IMG/VR virus record: IMGVR_UViG_3300045999_008662
Location: 1-20,738 of that record
From: a virus
Direction: 5' to 3' (one strand)
DNA: 20,738 bases
Shown: positions 4,958 through 11,082 of the stretch, one piece after another
Numbering within the stretch: position 1 is the stretch's first letter
Layout of the letters: each line of letters begins with the position of its first letter
Made by a program: the position numbers and the translations under genes
Notes under the pieces: model-generated
What the model saw: only the letters and a program-made list of their open reading frames with translations
Told to the model about the DNA's origin: nothing
Database searches by the model: none

Positions 4958-5037
4958 TGAACCTCCGCAACCTACTATACGAATTTTTAATAACTTTGAT
5001 TATCACTTACATTATTTACTTAATATTTTTGAAATGA
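4957..5037 (+). CDS. Tiny membrane peptide, 26 aa
   Basis: The ORF starts in the upstream stop (TAATG at 4955-4959) and ends in the next start (ATGA at 5034-5037), so it fills the space exactly. The peptide MNLRNLLYEFLITLIITYII and following is almost wholly hydrophobic with short basic ends: one membrane segment at about 9-25. It sits directly before the lysin gene, where a holin or holin regulator would be expected, but nothing beyond topology supports that. Confidence 0.5.
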   Translation: MNLRNLLYEFLITLIITYIIYLIFLK

Positions 5038-5603
5038 AACCAACAATTGACCAAATTATCAAAGCAATGGAAAAAATCGGAGCGGTTGTATTCCGTGAAC
5101 CGTTTTCAATTAACCTTTTCGGAGTGCGAACAAACGAAAATACAGCGGACACGTTCAACGATTGGGGCGGGGCATTCTATTGGGACGACAAAGGAAAAAG
5201 ACACGAATTAATTATTCCAATTACAACCGATGCAGGAGTCTTTTACAGATTGAAGCCAATGAATAAATTAGGAACTGCAATTGTAGTTCACGATAAACAG
5301 TATCGCGGTTGTTATCAGTTAATGGATAACGGGCACATGAAGCAAAAAGCATTTAGGCAAATTAAACCGATGCTTTACTGGAGGGATAACGATAAGGATT
5401 CGCAACTTGAAATCGGTGGAAAAATTTACGAAGAAATAGCATTTACTAACTTTCATTATATGGGTAAAGGGAATAAAGTAGGTAATTGGAGCGCAGGTTG
5501 TCAAGGCGCATCTGTTGCTAATATGAATCGTTTGTATGCGTTTGTTGAAGTACAAAAAGGACATGTTTATTCTTATACACTATTACACGAAACGACACTA
5601 TAA
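5034..5603 (+). CDS. Probable endolysin, L,D-transpeptidase/peptidase-like (HxnSxGC), 189 aa
   Basis: Residues 139-157 (NFHYMGKGNKVGNWSAGCQ) carry H141, S153, G155 and C156, the His ... Ser-x-Gly-Cys signature of YkuD-like L,D-transpeptidases that also appears in lysin-like proteins of Bacteroidetes phages. C156 would be the nucleophile and H141 the catalytic base. The N-terminal part (residues 1-35) begins with a helix (TIDQIIKAMEKIGA) and contains INLFGVR. Length and domain content suit a cell-wall-acting enzyme; whether it cuts or exchanges peptide bonds cannot be told from sequence. No signal peptide is seen, so export would depend on a holin. A strong terminator follows, making it the last gene of its unit. 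Confidence 0.75.
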   Translation: MKPTIDQIIKAMEKIGAVVFREPFSINLFGVRTNENTADTFNDWGGAFYWDDKGKRHELIIPITTDAGVFYRLKPMNKLGTAIVVHDKQYRGCYQLMDNGHMKQKAFRQIKPMLYWRDNDKDSQLEIGGKIYEEIAFTNFHYMGKGNKVGNWSAGCQGASVANMNRLYAFVEVQKGHVYSYTLLHETTL

Positions 5604-5630
5604 ATTCGGAGTTGAACGCCTGAATTTCGA

Positions 5631-5655
5631 CCGCTTAGAAATAGGCGGTTTTTTT
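5631..5655 (+). terminator. Strong rho-independent terminator after the lysin gene
   Basis: CCGCTTA (5631-5637) pairs with TAGGCGG (5642-5648, one wobble), closed by a GAAA loop and followed by seven T. Confidence 0.92.
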
Positions 5656-5677
5656 ATTTTCAATTATTTTTAATAAA

Positions 5678-5712
5678 AAGTACTAATAATTAAAAAATAG
5701 TACTTATATTTG
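5678..5712 (+). promoter_or_regulatory. Promoter with inverted-repeat operator
   Basis: AAGTACTA (5678-5685) and TAGTACTT (5698-5705) are a perfect 8-bp inverted repeat, with the AGTACT cores 20 bp apart (two helical turns). The second arm abuts and overlaps the first base of the -7 element TATATTTG (5705-5712). A dimeric repressor bound here would block the polymerase. This looks like an early, repressible promoter for the genes from 5735 on; the regulator is not identified. Confidence 0.7.
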
Positions 5713-5734
5713 TAGACACTTTAAAACAAACGAA

Positions 5735-5935
5735 ATGAAAGCAACTGAAATGATTAACGCAGAAATGAAAAGAAGAACTGATTTAGTAGAATGTTTAGAA
5801 TTTAGAACTAAATGTGTTGAAGTAGCTAAAAAATTAGGAATAACAGCTGAAGAATGGAATAAAAACAAAGTAGGTATACTTTTATTTATGGCTAATGAAT
5901 TTTGCGCAATTGAAAACAAATTAAACAAAGCATAA
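5735..5935 (+). CDS. Small hypothetical protein, 66 aa
   Basis: This is the first gene after the AGTACT operator promoter, with a leader of about 20 nt. It is helical throughout, with MKATEMINAEMKRRTDLVEC and KKLGITAEEWNKNKVGILLFMANEF; the GITAEEWN stretch resembles the second half of a small DNA-binding fold, but no helix-turn-helix can be defended. A short hairpin terminator follows at 5941. A role in early regulation would fit its position; that is inference only. Confidence 0.6.
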   Translation: MKATEMINAEMKRRTDLVECLEFRTKCVEVAKKLGITAEEWNKNKVGILLFMANEFCAIENKLNKA

Positions 5936-5940
5936 CTAAC

Positions 5941-5962
5941 AAGGGGTGTAAAAACCCCTTTT
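5941..5962 (+). terminator. Weak terminator or attenuator
   Basis: AAGGGGT (5941-5947) pairs with ACCCCTT (5954-5960) around a 6-nt loop, followed by only four T in all. With no promoter visible before the genes at 5976 onward, partial readthrough is likely, so it may limit downstream expression. Confidence 0.65.
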
Positions 5963-5975
5963 AAAACTAAACACA

Positions 5976-6056
5976 ATGGAAGGAAAAATCGTATACTTAT
6001 TAATTCTTTATTCAATAGCAGCAACTATTAAAATTTTAACACTTAAATCCAAATGA
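5976..6056 (+). CDS. Tiny membrane peptide, 26 aa
   Basis: ATG at 5976 follows the hairpin at 5941, and the stop overlaps the next start (ATGA at 6053-6056). The product MEGKIVYLLILYSIAATIKI and following is one hydrophobic segment (about 5-23) with a basic tail. It has the same layout as the peptides at 4957 and 6180 but no clear sequence similarity. Function unknown. Confidence 0.5.
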   Translation: MEGKIVYLLILYSIAATIKILTLKSK

Positions 6057-6211
6057 AAAACGAAAGAAACGCAGGACGAAAACCAGTACCTGATGGTGTA
6101 CTTGTCAAAACAACAGTACCAAAAAACAAGGTAAAAAAACTAAAAAATTATTCAAAAGAACTTATTAAAGAATACAACGATGAAACTAGACCCACGAATC
6201 CAATTCCTTAA
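6053..6211 (+). CDS. Small basic, possibly ribbon-helix-helix protein, 52 aa
   Basis: Coupled to the previous gene by ATGA and overlapping the next by 32 bases. NAGRKPVPDGVLVKTTVPKN, followed by the basic helix KVKKLKNYSKELIKEYN, resembles the short GRKP...VP proteins seen in many Bacteroidetes phages, where a beta strand precedes two helices as in ribbon-helix-helix repressors. The second helix is short here, so DNA binding is only a suggestion. It is near the operator promoter at 5678, so it could be its regulator. Confidence 0.55.
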   Translation: MKNERNAGRKPVPDGVLVKTTVPKNKVKKLKNYSKELIKEYNDETRPTNPIP

Positions 6212-6302
6212 AGACCCTATTGTTATATTTTGCATAGTAGCACTATTGACACTAACGGCAATCTATTTGTATAACGAACATCCTGAAAAATTACCGATAT
6301 GA
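6180..6302 (+). CDS. Tiny single-pass membrane protein, 40 aa
   Basis: ATG at 6180 lies within the previous gene and the stop overlaps the next start (ATGA at 6299-6302). The product has a polar N-terminus (MKLDPRIQFLKD), a membrane segment at about 13-31 and a short acidic/basic tail. No family recognised. Confidence 0.5.
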   Translation: MKLDPRIQFLKDPIVIFCIVALLTLTAIYLYNEHPEKLPI

Positions 6303-6538
6303 CACAAGAACAAAAATTATTAGCAGTAGTTGGTTTATTACCAGTACTCGCTGATTTATTAGAAGATATTGAACTATTCAGAAACTCAAAAAAGTACGCT
6401 AACTTGTTCTTAAATGAAGTTAGACACGTTGATAATAGAATAATCAAAGACGCAGAACTAGAGGCGCAATCGCAACAAGTGAACATACAACGCGCGTTTT
6501 TACAATGGTTGAAAACTGAATTTGTAGCGGAAAAATAA
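6299..6538 (+). CDS. Helical hypothetical protein, 79 aa
   Basis: Coupled to the gene before (ATGA). The first half contains the amphipathic segment LLAVVGLLPVLADLLEDIEL, followed by charged helices (NEVRHVDNRIIKDAELEAQS). It is probably soluble and oligomeric. A position shortly before SSB-like and annealing genes suggests, without proof, a place in early DNA metabolism. No family recognised. Confidence 0.6.
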   Translation: MTQEQKLLAVVGLLPVLADLLEDIELFRNSKKYANLFLNEVRHVDNRIIKDAELEAQSQQVNIQRAFLQWLKTEFVAEK

Positions 6539-6562
6539 GTAATCAAATAAAAACAAAATAAA

Positions 6563-6766
6563 ATGAGTTCAATAAGTTTTGAATGCGATGTTACGCAATT
6601 TGACGTAATTCCACCAAAAGAAAATAATGAAAATATCTTTGTATTAAATCCAAAATGTTTAATCATCAACTTTATGGATAACGAAGTAATAATGCTACAA
6701 TCCGAAATAGAAAAAGAAGACGCTATTAAGTTAGCTAAATTAATTTTATTCACGTATAACCAATAA
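6563..6766 (+). CDS. Small hypothetical protein, 67 aa
   Basis: A 24-nt gap with an A-rich leader (ATAAAACAAAATAAA) precedes the ATG. The product is acidic: beta-prone first half (SSISFECDVTQFDVIPP; NIFVLNPKCLIINFMDNEVI) and a C-terminal helix (KEDAIKLAKLILFTYNQ). It ends just before the SSB-like gene and is probably co-transcribed with it. Function unknown. Confidence 0.6.
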   Translation: MSSISFECDVTQFDVIPPKENNENIFVLNPKCLIINFMDNEVIMLQSEIEKEDAIKLAKLILFTYNQ

Positions 6767-6775
6767 AACAAATAT

Positions 6776-7126
6776 ATGTTTAAATTAACAGGAACGCTCA
6801 AAGTAGCGAAAGAAACACAAGTTGTAAGTGAGAAATTTAGTAAAAGAATTTTCGTAATTACAGACGAATCGCAGTATCCTCAAGATATTGAATTTCAATT
6901 AACACAAGATAAATGTAATCTATTGGACGCTTTTAAAGTAGGTAACCAATTAGAAGTTAGCTTTAATTTGCGAGGGCGTGAATGGACTTCACCCGCTGGA
7001 GAAGTAAAGTATTTCAATACGCTTGAAGCGTGGAGACTTGAACGATTAGACGGTAACGGTGAAAGTATCCAGGACAAAGCACCAACGACACCTGCACACG
7101 AGGAAGAGTCGGATTTACCTTGGTAA
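6776..7126 (+). CDS. ssb: Single-stranded-DNA-binding-like protein (DUF3127-type OB fold), 116 aa
   Basis: The N-terminal domain (about residues 1-90) reads as an OB fold: FKLTGTLKVAKETQ, KRIFVITDESQYPQDIEFQL, VGNQLEVSFNLRGREWTSPA, YFNTLEAWRLERL. That order of strands matches the small SSB-like family of Bacteroidetes (DUF3127). A linker with Pro/Thr follows and the protein ends EEESDLPW, an acidic hydrophobic tail like the DIPF tail with which SSBs recruit partner proteins. It likely coats single-stranded phage DNA during replication and recombination and works with the ERF protein at 7210. Its last base is the first base of the next regulatory repeat. Confidence 0.8.
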   Translation: MFKLTGTLKVAKETQVVSEKFSKRIFVITDESQYPQDIEFQLTQDKCNLLDAFKVGNQLEVSFNLRGREWTSPAGEVKYFNTLEAWRLERLDGNGESIQDKAPTTPAHEEESDLPW

Positions 7127-7195
7127 CCACTTATCATTGATTTAAACCGTTCATCACATAACCAAGTTTTGAACGGTTATTTAAAAGTAAATTAG
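7126..7195 (+). promoter_or_regulatory. Tandem-repeat promoter, copy 3
   Basis: ACCACTTATCATTGATTTAA (7126) and ACCGTTCATCACATAACC (7146) are spaced 20 bp apart. A -7-like TAAATTAG (7188-7195) starts exactly 42 bp after the second repeat, as in copies 1 and 2, although its third T is an A. Here a third half-site in reverse, GAACGGTT (7171-7178), is a perfect 8-bp inverted repeat with AACCGTTC (7145-7152). The promoter would serve the ERF operon; the ATG at 7210 follows an A-rich leader like that of copy 1. Confidence 0.7.
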
Positions 7196-7209
7196 CAAAA
7201 AAAAACAAT

Positions 7210-7725
7210 ATGGAAACAAAAAACATTTATCAGAAATTACACGAGGCGAAACTCGAAATCGGAAAAGTAGCGAAGAACGCTAAAAACCCGCATTTTAAAA
7301 ACACTTATGCCGATTTAAACGCATTAATTGAAGCTGTTGAACCGATACTACTTGAAAAGGGTTTATTATTGTTACAACCAATTAAAGACGGCAAAGTATT
7401 CACCGTAATAACAAACGTTGAAGATGCAACCTTTGTAGAAAGCGGAATTGATTTAACTCCGGGACTTACAGCCCAGGCGCTCGGTAGTCAAATTACCTAT
7501 TTTCGTCGTTACACTTTGTCAAGCCTTATGACCTTACAAGCGATTGACGACGACGGGCAACAAGCTTCGCAACCTATTAAAGTTCAAAAGATTGAATGCG
7601 ATGCGCCAACGTTTGAAACTATTAAGCAAGCTATTTTAGACGGCAAACGTACGATTGAACAAGCTAAGGAAAAATTTATATTTACAGGAACGCAGAATAT
7701 TGAACTTTTAAACCTTAAGAAATGA
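7210..7725 (+). CDS. erf: ERF-family single-strand annealing protein, 171 aa
   Basis: The N-terminal domain has the ERF signature: KNPHFKNTYADLNALIEAVE (26-45), a hydrophobic strand region (GLLLLQPIKDGKVFTVITNV), and GSQITYFRRYTLSSLMTLQA (92-111) followed by IDDDGQQ. ERF proteins form rings on single-stranded DNA and anneal complementary strands, promoting recombination and genome circularisation in phages such as P22. The C-terminal tail (about 125-171) is shorter than in P22 Erf. The gene lies directly after the SSB-like gene but has its own promoter, and its stop is coupled to a 31-aa ORF at 7722. Confidence 0.85.
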   Translation: METKNIYQKLHEAKLEIGKVAKNAKNPHFKNTYADLNALIEAVEPILLEKGLLLLQPIKDGKVFTVITNVEDATFVESGIDLTPGLTAQALGSQITYFRRYTLSSLMTLQAIDDDGQQASQPIKVQKIECDAPTFETIKQAILDGKRTIEQAKEKFIFTGTQNIELLNLKK

Positions 7726-7817
7726 ATTTAGCAGACATCGAAGCGTTCTGGAACAATCGAGGACACTTTAACATTGAATTATATTTGAATTATTTACGAG
7801 CTAAAAACAACAAATAA
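7722..7817 (+). CDS. Tiny hypothetical protein, 31 aa
   Basis: The start overlaps the ERF stop (ATGA) and the stop is one base before the next ATG at 7819, which supports it as real coding sequence. The peptide is MNLADIEAFWNNRGHFNIEL and following, polar with a helical C-terminal half. A TATATTTG at 7780-7787 lies in its codons and could act as a promoter for 7819, but has no clear -33 partner. Confidence 0.45.
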   Translation: MNLADIEAFWNNRGHFNIELYLNYLRAKNNK

Positions 7818-7818
7818 T

Positions 7819-8031
7819 ATGGAAAACCTAGCAAAAATTTCAATAGTTCCTATGGACTATGACGAAAGAAAAGAAAGAGTTATTGAAGCAATAATAACTT
7901 ATTTAAATTATGATTCTGTTTCAGATGAAAGATGGCACAGCCCTTTTAGTGAAGAACGACAAGTAAAAGTTCGTAAAGATGCTGAAAAGATAGCAGAAAT
8001 AGCATTAGATTATTATAAATTAAACCTTTAA
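7819..8031 (+). CDS. Small hypothetical protein, 70 aa
   Basis: A start one base after the previous stop and a 11-nt gap to the next gene fit the operon. The product is charged and mostly helical (DYDERKERVIEAIITYLNYD; RQVKVRKDAEKIAEIALDYY). It has no membrane segment or metal-binding pattern. It lies between the ERF gene and another recombination-region gene. No family recognised. Confidence 0.6.
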   Translation: MENLAKISIVPMDYDERKERVIEAIITYLNYDSVSDERWHSPFSEERQVKVRKDAEKIAEIALDYYKLNL

Positions 8032-8042
8032 AACAAATAAAT

Positions 8043-8510
8043 ATGGAACACTTAGAACAGGTCGATATTGACCAACAAGCAAAACAACACGATTACGAAA
8101 CAGCGCAACCGAACGTAATCGAAAAAACAACACAAGGCATTAACGCAATAGTTGAAGCCGTTGAAAATGGAGTTGTAAATCCCTTAGATGCGTTTGCATC
8201 TTTCAACAAACTAGAAAAGCTATTCAAGGAAGCAAAGGTAAAGATTGACGAACTGGCACGTGACGAAGCAGAAAAGTACACAGCGAAAACTTTTACTTTC
8301 GGAAACGTTGAATTTACACGTAAAGACGGTGCGAAGAAATTAAACTATTCAGAAGATTTACTTTACAGCAACTTGCAAGCACAATTGAAAGCACGTGAGG
8401 AACTTTTAAAGGTAGCGCAAAAATCCACTATTTACGATGATGAAGGAGTTGAAGTGCCGAAGGTTAGTATTTCACACAATAAAGATAGCTTGATGGTTAA
8501 ATTTAAGTAA
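8043..8510 (+). CDS. Hypothetical protein of the recombination operon, 155 aa
   Basis: A charged N-terminus precedes a helical stretch (GINAIVEAVENGVVNPLDAF and FNKLEKLFKEAKVKIDELARDEAEKY), a short beta section (AKTFTFGNVEFTRKDGAKKL), a second helix and a C-terminal strand region. The design recalls small nuclease-inhibitor or siphovirus Gp157-like helpers in recombination cassettes, but I cannot place it in a family. It is the last gene before a strong terminator, so it closes the unit that starts at 7188. Confidence 0.6.
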   Translation: MEHLEQVDIDQQAKQHDYETAQPNVIEKTTQGINAIVEAVENGVVNPLDAFASFNKLEKLFKEAKVKIDELARDEAEKYTAKTFTFGNVEFTRKDGAKKLNYSEDLLYSNLQAQLKAREELLKVAQKSTIYDDEGVEVPKVSISHNKDSLMVKFK

Positions 8511-8529
8511 CACGATCTAAATTAATTAA

Positions 8530-8558
8530 CCCCTGCATTTAGTTGTAGGGGTTTTTTT
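8530..8558 (+). terminator. Strong rho-independent terminator
   Basis: CCCCTGCA (8530-8537) pairs with TGTAGGGG (8544-8551, one wobble) around a 6-nt loop and is followed by seven T. It separates the recombination operon from the repeat field. Confidence 0.9.
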
Positions 8559-8584
8559 ATGCGTTATTTTCGCAATATTCAACT

Positions 8585-8907
8585 AAAAAAGTAAAAGTAG
8601 AAAAGTTTAGAAAAGTTTTTGAGTGCAAACTTTTACTGTATTTTGTTCTGATATTCAATAAGTTACATCGAAAAGTAAAAGTTTTAAGTGAAAACTCAAC
8701 TCCTTATAATATAGCGTAACGTTCGGCAAAATATTTTTTTAAAATCCAATGCAAACTTTTACTTTTTGTAGTTAAGTAATTGATTAACAATATTTTAAGC
8801 AGTAAAAGTTTGAAAAATGAAGTTTTCCTATTAGTTTGTAAGTTGTTAAATATCAAATAGTTAAGTAGTAAAACTTTTTTATTAAAACTTTTCTAAACTT
8901 TTACTAT
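8585..8907. repeat. Iteron-like repeat field, candidate replication origin
   Basis: About 320 bp without a long gene carry copies of AGTAAAAGTTTG in both orientations: exact or near copies at 8626-8637 (reverse), 8674-8685 (direct, last base T), 8752-8763 (reverse), 8801-8812 (direct) and 8896-8907 (reverse, one end base different), plus partial units at 8589-8600 and 8867-8878. The 14-mer TGCAAACTTTTACT occurs twice (8624, 8750). The field is bounded by a perfect 19-bp inverted repeat, AAAAGTTTAGAAAAGTTTT at 8601-8619 and its complement at 8884-8902. Iterons next to a helicase gene and a terminator-isolated, AT-rich position fit an origin. A cluster of regulator sites is the alternative. Confidence 0.6.
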
Positions 8908-8928
8908 GTTTATATTAAAAATTGTTTT

Positions 8929-8936
8929 TATATTTG
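8929..8936 (+). promoter_or_regulatory. Promoter of the HNH-helicase operon
   Basis: TATATTTG matches TAnnTTTG and sits at the right edge of the repeat field, so binding of an initiator to the repeats could regulate it. Transcription would start near 8943, giving a 5' leader of about 110 nt. Confidence 0.6.
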
Positions 8937-8940
8937 TAAT

Positions 8941-9055
8941 GTTAAATGAAGTGGAAATCATAAGACATTTTAGTTGCATAAATCCTCATTCGGTGACTGC
9001 CCTTCCACTTGGCTAACTGAATGGGGATTTTGTATTTATTAAATTAAGTGGAAAA
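8941..9055 (+). promoter_or_regulatory. Structured 5' leader with alternative pairings and a 5-codon ORF
   Basis: An 11-bp stem AATCCTCATTC/GAATGGGGATT (8981-8991/9019-9029, one wobble) encloses a loop with TTCCACTT (9003-9010). That loop can pair either with AAGTGGAA at 8949-8956 or with the same octamer at 9046-9053, just before the ATG at 9056. Either pairing would form a pseudoknot, and the second would mask the ribosome entry region. A mini-ORF ATG AAG TGG AAA TCA TAA (8946-8963) contains the first octamer. A translational switch or a homing-associated RNA are possible; no known riboswitch is recognised. Confidence 0.5.
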
Positions 9056-9649
9056 ATGGAAGAAATTTGGAAGCCTTTAAGAGGTTTTGAGGATTATGCA
9101 AAAGTTTCAAATAAAGGGAATGTTTTAGTATTTGGAAGGTGGGTTAATAATAATTTTGGACAAAGATTTATGCCTGAAAAGCTATTAACTCAACATAAAA
9201 CTGGAGGTAAATATGTCTACAGATTTGTTACTCTTCATATTGATAATAAAAAACACAGCTTATTTACTGCAAGAATAGTTTACGAGACTTTTAACGATAT
9301 AAGTTTAAATAGAAAGTTTTGTGTTGTTCATAAAGATGGCAATATAGATAATTGCAATTTAGATAATATTAAAATAATTACACGTAGAGATAAACAAAAT
9401 TTAGTTCAAAATAAAACTGGATATAATGGAGTTTATAAAGCAAGTAATGGCGGATATAGCGCACAAATTGTTTTTGAAGGAAAAAGACTTACTGTTCACT
9501 CATCAATTTCAAAACAAGAATGTATGAAGATATACCAATTAGCAAAGTCTTTAATTAATAATTATGAAAAAGATAAAATTAAAATATTAGAAAACAGCAA
9601 GTTAAATAATAAAATAATTCAGAAACAAAATAAAATTCCTTTATTATGA
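9056..9649 (+). CDS. Free-standing HNH endonuclease (NUMOD4-HNH plus AP2-like domain), 197 aa
   Basis: Residues 3-26 (EIWKPLRGFEDYAKVSNKGN) match the NUMOD4 DNA-binding motif found at the start of phage HNH homing enzymes. An HNH_3-like core follows: the family's VHRLV segment is represented by FTARIVYETF (70-79), and VHKDGNIDNCNLDNIKIITR (91-110) holds H92 and the asparagines of the beta-beta-alpha metal fold. Residues 121-150 (TGYNGVYKASNGGYSAQIVF and on) resemble the AP2-like DNA-binding domain of such enzymes. It does not interrupt any gene here, so it is free-standing between the repeat field and the helicase. Coding is more AT-rich than in many neighbours, compatible with later arrival. 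Confidence 0.85.
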   Translation: MEEIWKPLRGFEDYAKVSNKGNVLVFGRWVNNNFGQRFMPEKLLTQHKTGGKYVYRFVTLHIDNKKHSLFTARIVYETFNDISLNRKFCVVHKDGNIDNCNLDNIKIITRRDKQNLVQNKTGYNGVYKASNGGYSAQIVFEGKRLTVHSSISKQECMKIYQLAKSLINNYEKDKIKILENSKLNNKIIQKQNKIPLL

Positions 9650-11082
9650 GTAAACAAATAGAGTTCTGGAGTTTTACTGAAAAGGGAGTTCCTTCGTTAA
9701 ACAATAAGTTATTTAAACACTTTCTTTCAGACAACAATTTTTATAAATATAAACCTACTAAAGATGCTTCAAGTTCATTCGTTATAATTCAAAAGAACGG
9801 TATATTTTTAGAAATTATAAACGAAGTTGATGTAAAGGATTTTGTTTTAGATTACATTGAAAATAATAATATTGAAGATAGGGTTTTTAATCTTATGTCT
9901 GGTAACTTAAAGTTTTTTAAACGAGAATTTCTATCAATGATAAACAGTATTGATATTGAAATATTTAAAGACGACCGTGATACAAGCTATTTGTTTTATA
10001 AAAATTGTATTGTTAAAACTACTAAGGATAAACGTGAATTGATTCAATACAACGACGTAAGCATTTCAATATGGAAAGACCAAATTATTAAACGTGATTA
10101 CACCGAATGCGACCACCATAGTTCACAATATCGTGAATTTATTTGGAAAATTAGCGGTGAAGATGTAAACAGATATAATACGTTTCAATCGATTATAGGT
10201 TACTTAATTCACTCTTATAAATCAAAGACTGATAATTTTGCAATTGTTCTAAACGATGAAATGATTTCAGACGAACCAAATGGAAGGAGCGGAAAAGGTT
10301 TGTTTTGGAATGCACTAAAGAACCTTAAGAAAGTTCAATCTATTGACGGAAAAACATTTAGTTTTGGAAAATCTTTTCCTTATCAAAGTGTTTCAACGGA
10401 TTGCCAAGTATTAGTGTTTGACGATATTATTAGAAACTTTCCATTTGAAAAACTATTTAGCGTAATTACGGAGGGTTTAACAATTGAGTATAAAGGAAAA
10501 GATGCGATTCATTTACCTATTGAAGAAAGCCCAAAGATTTTAATAACTACAAATTACACCGTTAAAGGCGATTCAGGTTCACACGAAGCACGAAAGTTTG
10601 AAGTTGAACTAAGCACTTTCTTTAATGCAAATAACACACCTAAAGATTATTTTAAGAATGAATTATTTAACGATTGGGACGCTCAAGAATGGGCACGTTT
10701 TGATAATTATATGATTGAATGCGTTAAGAAATACTTAACAAGTGGATTGGTAAAATCAGCACCTAAAAATTTAGGTATTAGAAAACTAAAAGACAAAATT
10801 GGAAATGAATTATTTACATTTGTTGAAACAATACAAAAAAATGATTGGATTTCAGTAAAGGATATTTATGATAAATTTATGTTAGCTTATCCAGAGTTAA
10901 AGAAGTTTGGATATACTCAAAATCGTTTAACAATTGGTTTAAGAGCTTATTTAGAATTTTATAAGATACCAAACGAGCAACGACAATCAAACGGAGTATT
11001 GAAGTTTTTTATAACTGAAAAGAAACAATCGACACCACCTATTGAAATTTGGGACGAACTAAATAAAAAAGCAGGATTATGA
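9646..11082 (+). CDS. SF3/D5-like replicative helicase, 478 aa
   Basis: The C-terminal half holds the superfamily 3 helicase motifs: Walker A GRSGKG at about residues 213-218, Walker B VLVFDDI at about 255-261, and motif C PKILITTNY at about 296-304 with its conserved Asn. The N-terminal half (1-190) is not recognisable as an active primase, with no clear catalytic acidic motif; such phage proteins often couple a primase-like or DNA-binding domain to the helicase. It probably opens the origin at the repeat field and drives fork movement. Its ATG overlaps the HNH stop (ATGA), so both genes share the promoter at 8929. The C-terminal part (about 380-460) may be a winged-helix or D5-type accessory domain. 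Confidence 0.85.
   Translation: MSKQIEFWSFTEKGVPSLNNKLFKHFLSDNNFYKYKPTKDASSSFVIIQKNGIFLEIINEVDVKDFVLDYIENNNIEDRVFNLMSGNLKFFKREFLSMINSIDIEIFKDDRDTSYLFYKNCIVKTTKDKRELIQYNDVSISIWKDQIIKRDYTECDHHSSQYREFIWKISGEDVNRYNTFQSIIGYLIHSYKSKTDNFAIVLNDEMISDEPNGRSGKGLFWNALKNLKKVQSIDGKTFSFGKSFPYQSVSTDCQVLVFDDIIRNFPFEKLFSVITEGLTIEYKGKDAIHLPIEESPKILITTNYTVKGDSGSHEARKFEVELSTFFNANNTPKDYFKNELFNDWDAQEWARFDNYMIECVKKYLTSGLVKSAPKNLGIRKLKDKIGNELFTFVETIQKNDWISVKDIYDKFMLAYPELKKFGYTQNRLTIGLRAYLEFYKIPNEQRQSNGVLKFFITEKKQSTPPIEIWDELNKKAGL

Noticed and set aside
5704-6024. Reverse-strand open frame of 106 aa
   Set aside because: It covers the operator promoter, the gene at 5735 and a terminator on the + strand. Its hydrophobic composition is what antisense AT-rich sequence gives.
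6209-6230. TATATTTTG-like promoter near 6215
   Set aside because: It has one extra T compared with TAnnTTTG and lies within a coupled gene.
6223-6801. A 192-aa reverse-strand open frame
   Set aside because: It lies antisense to three well-packed + strand genes, has a low-complexity Ser/Leu/Cys composition typical of antisense to AT-rich coding DNA, and no promoter or coupled neighbour.
7780-7787. TATATTTG as a promoter for the gene at 7819
   Set aside because: It lies in the codons of a coupled 31-aa ORF with no -33 partner or repeats. Kept only as a note, since chance matches are expected in AT-rich DNA.
8585-8907. CRISPR array
   Set aside because: Repeats are short, in both orientations and unevenly spaced, without unique spacers of constant length.
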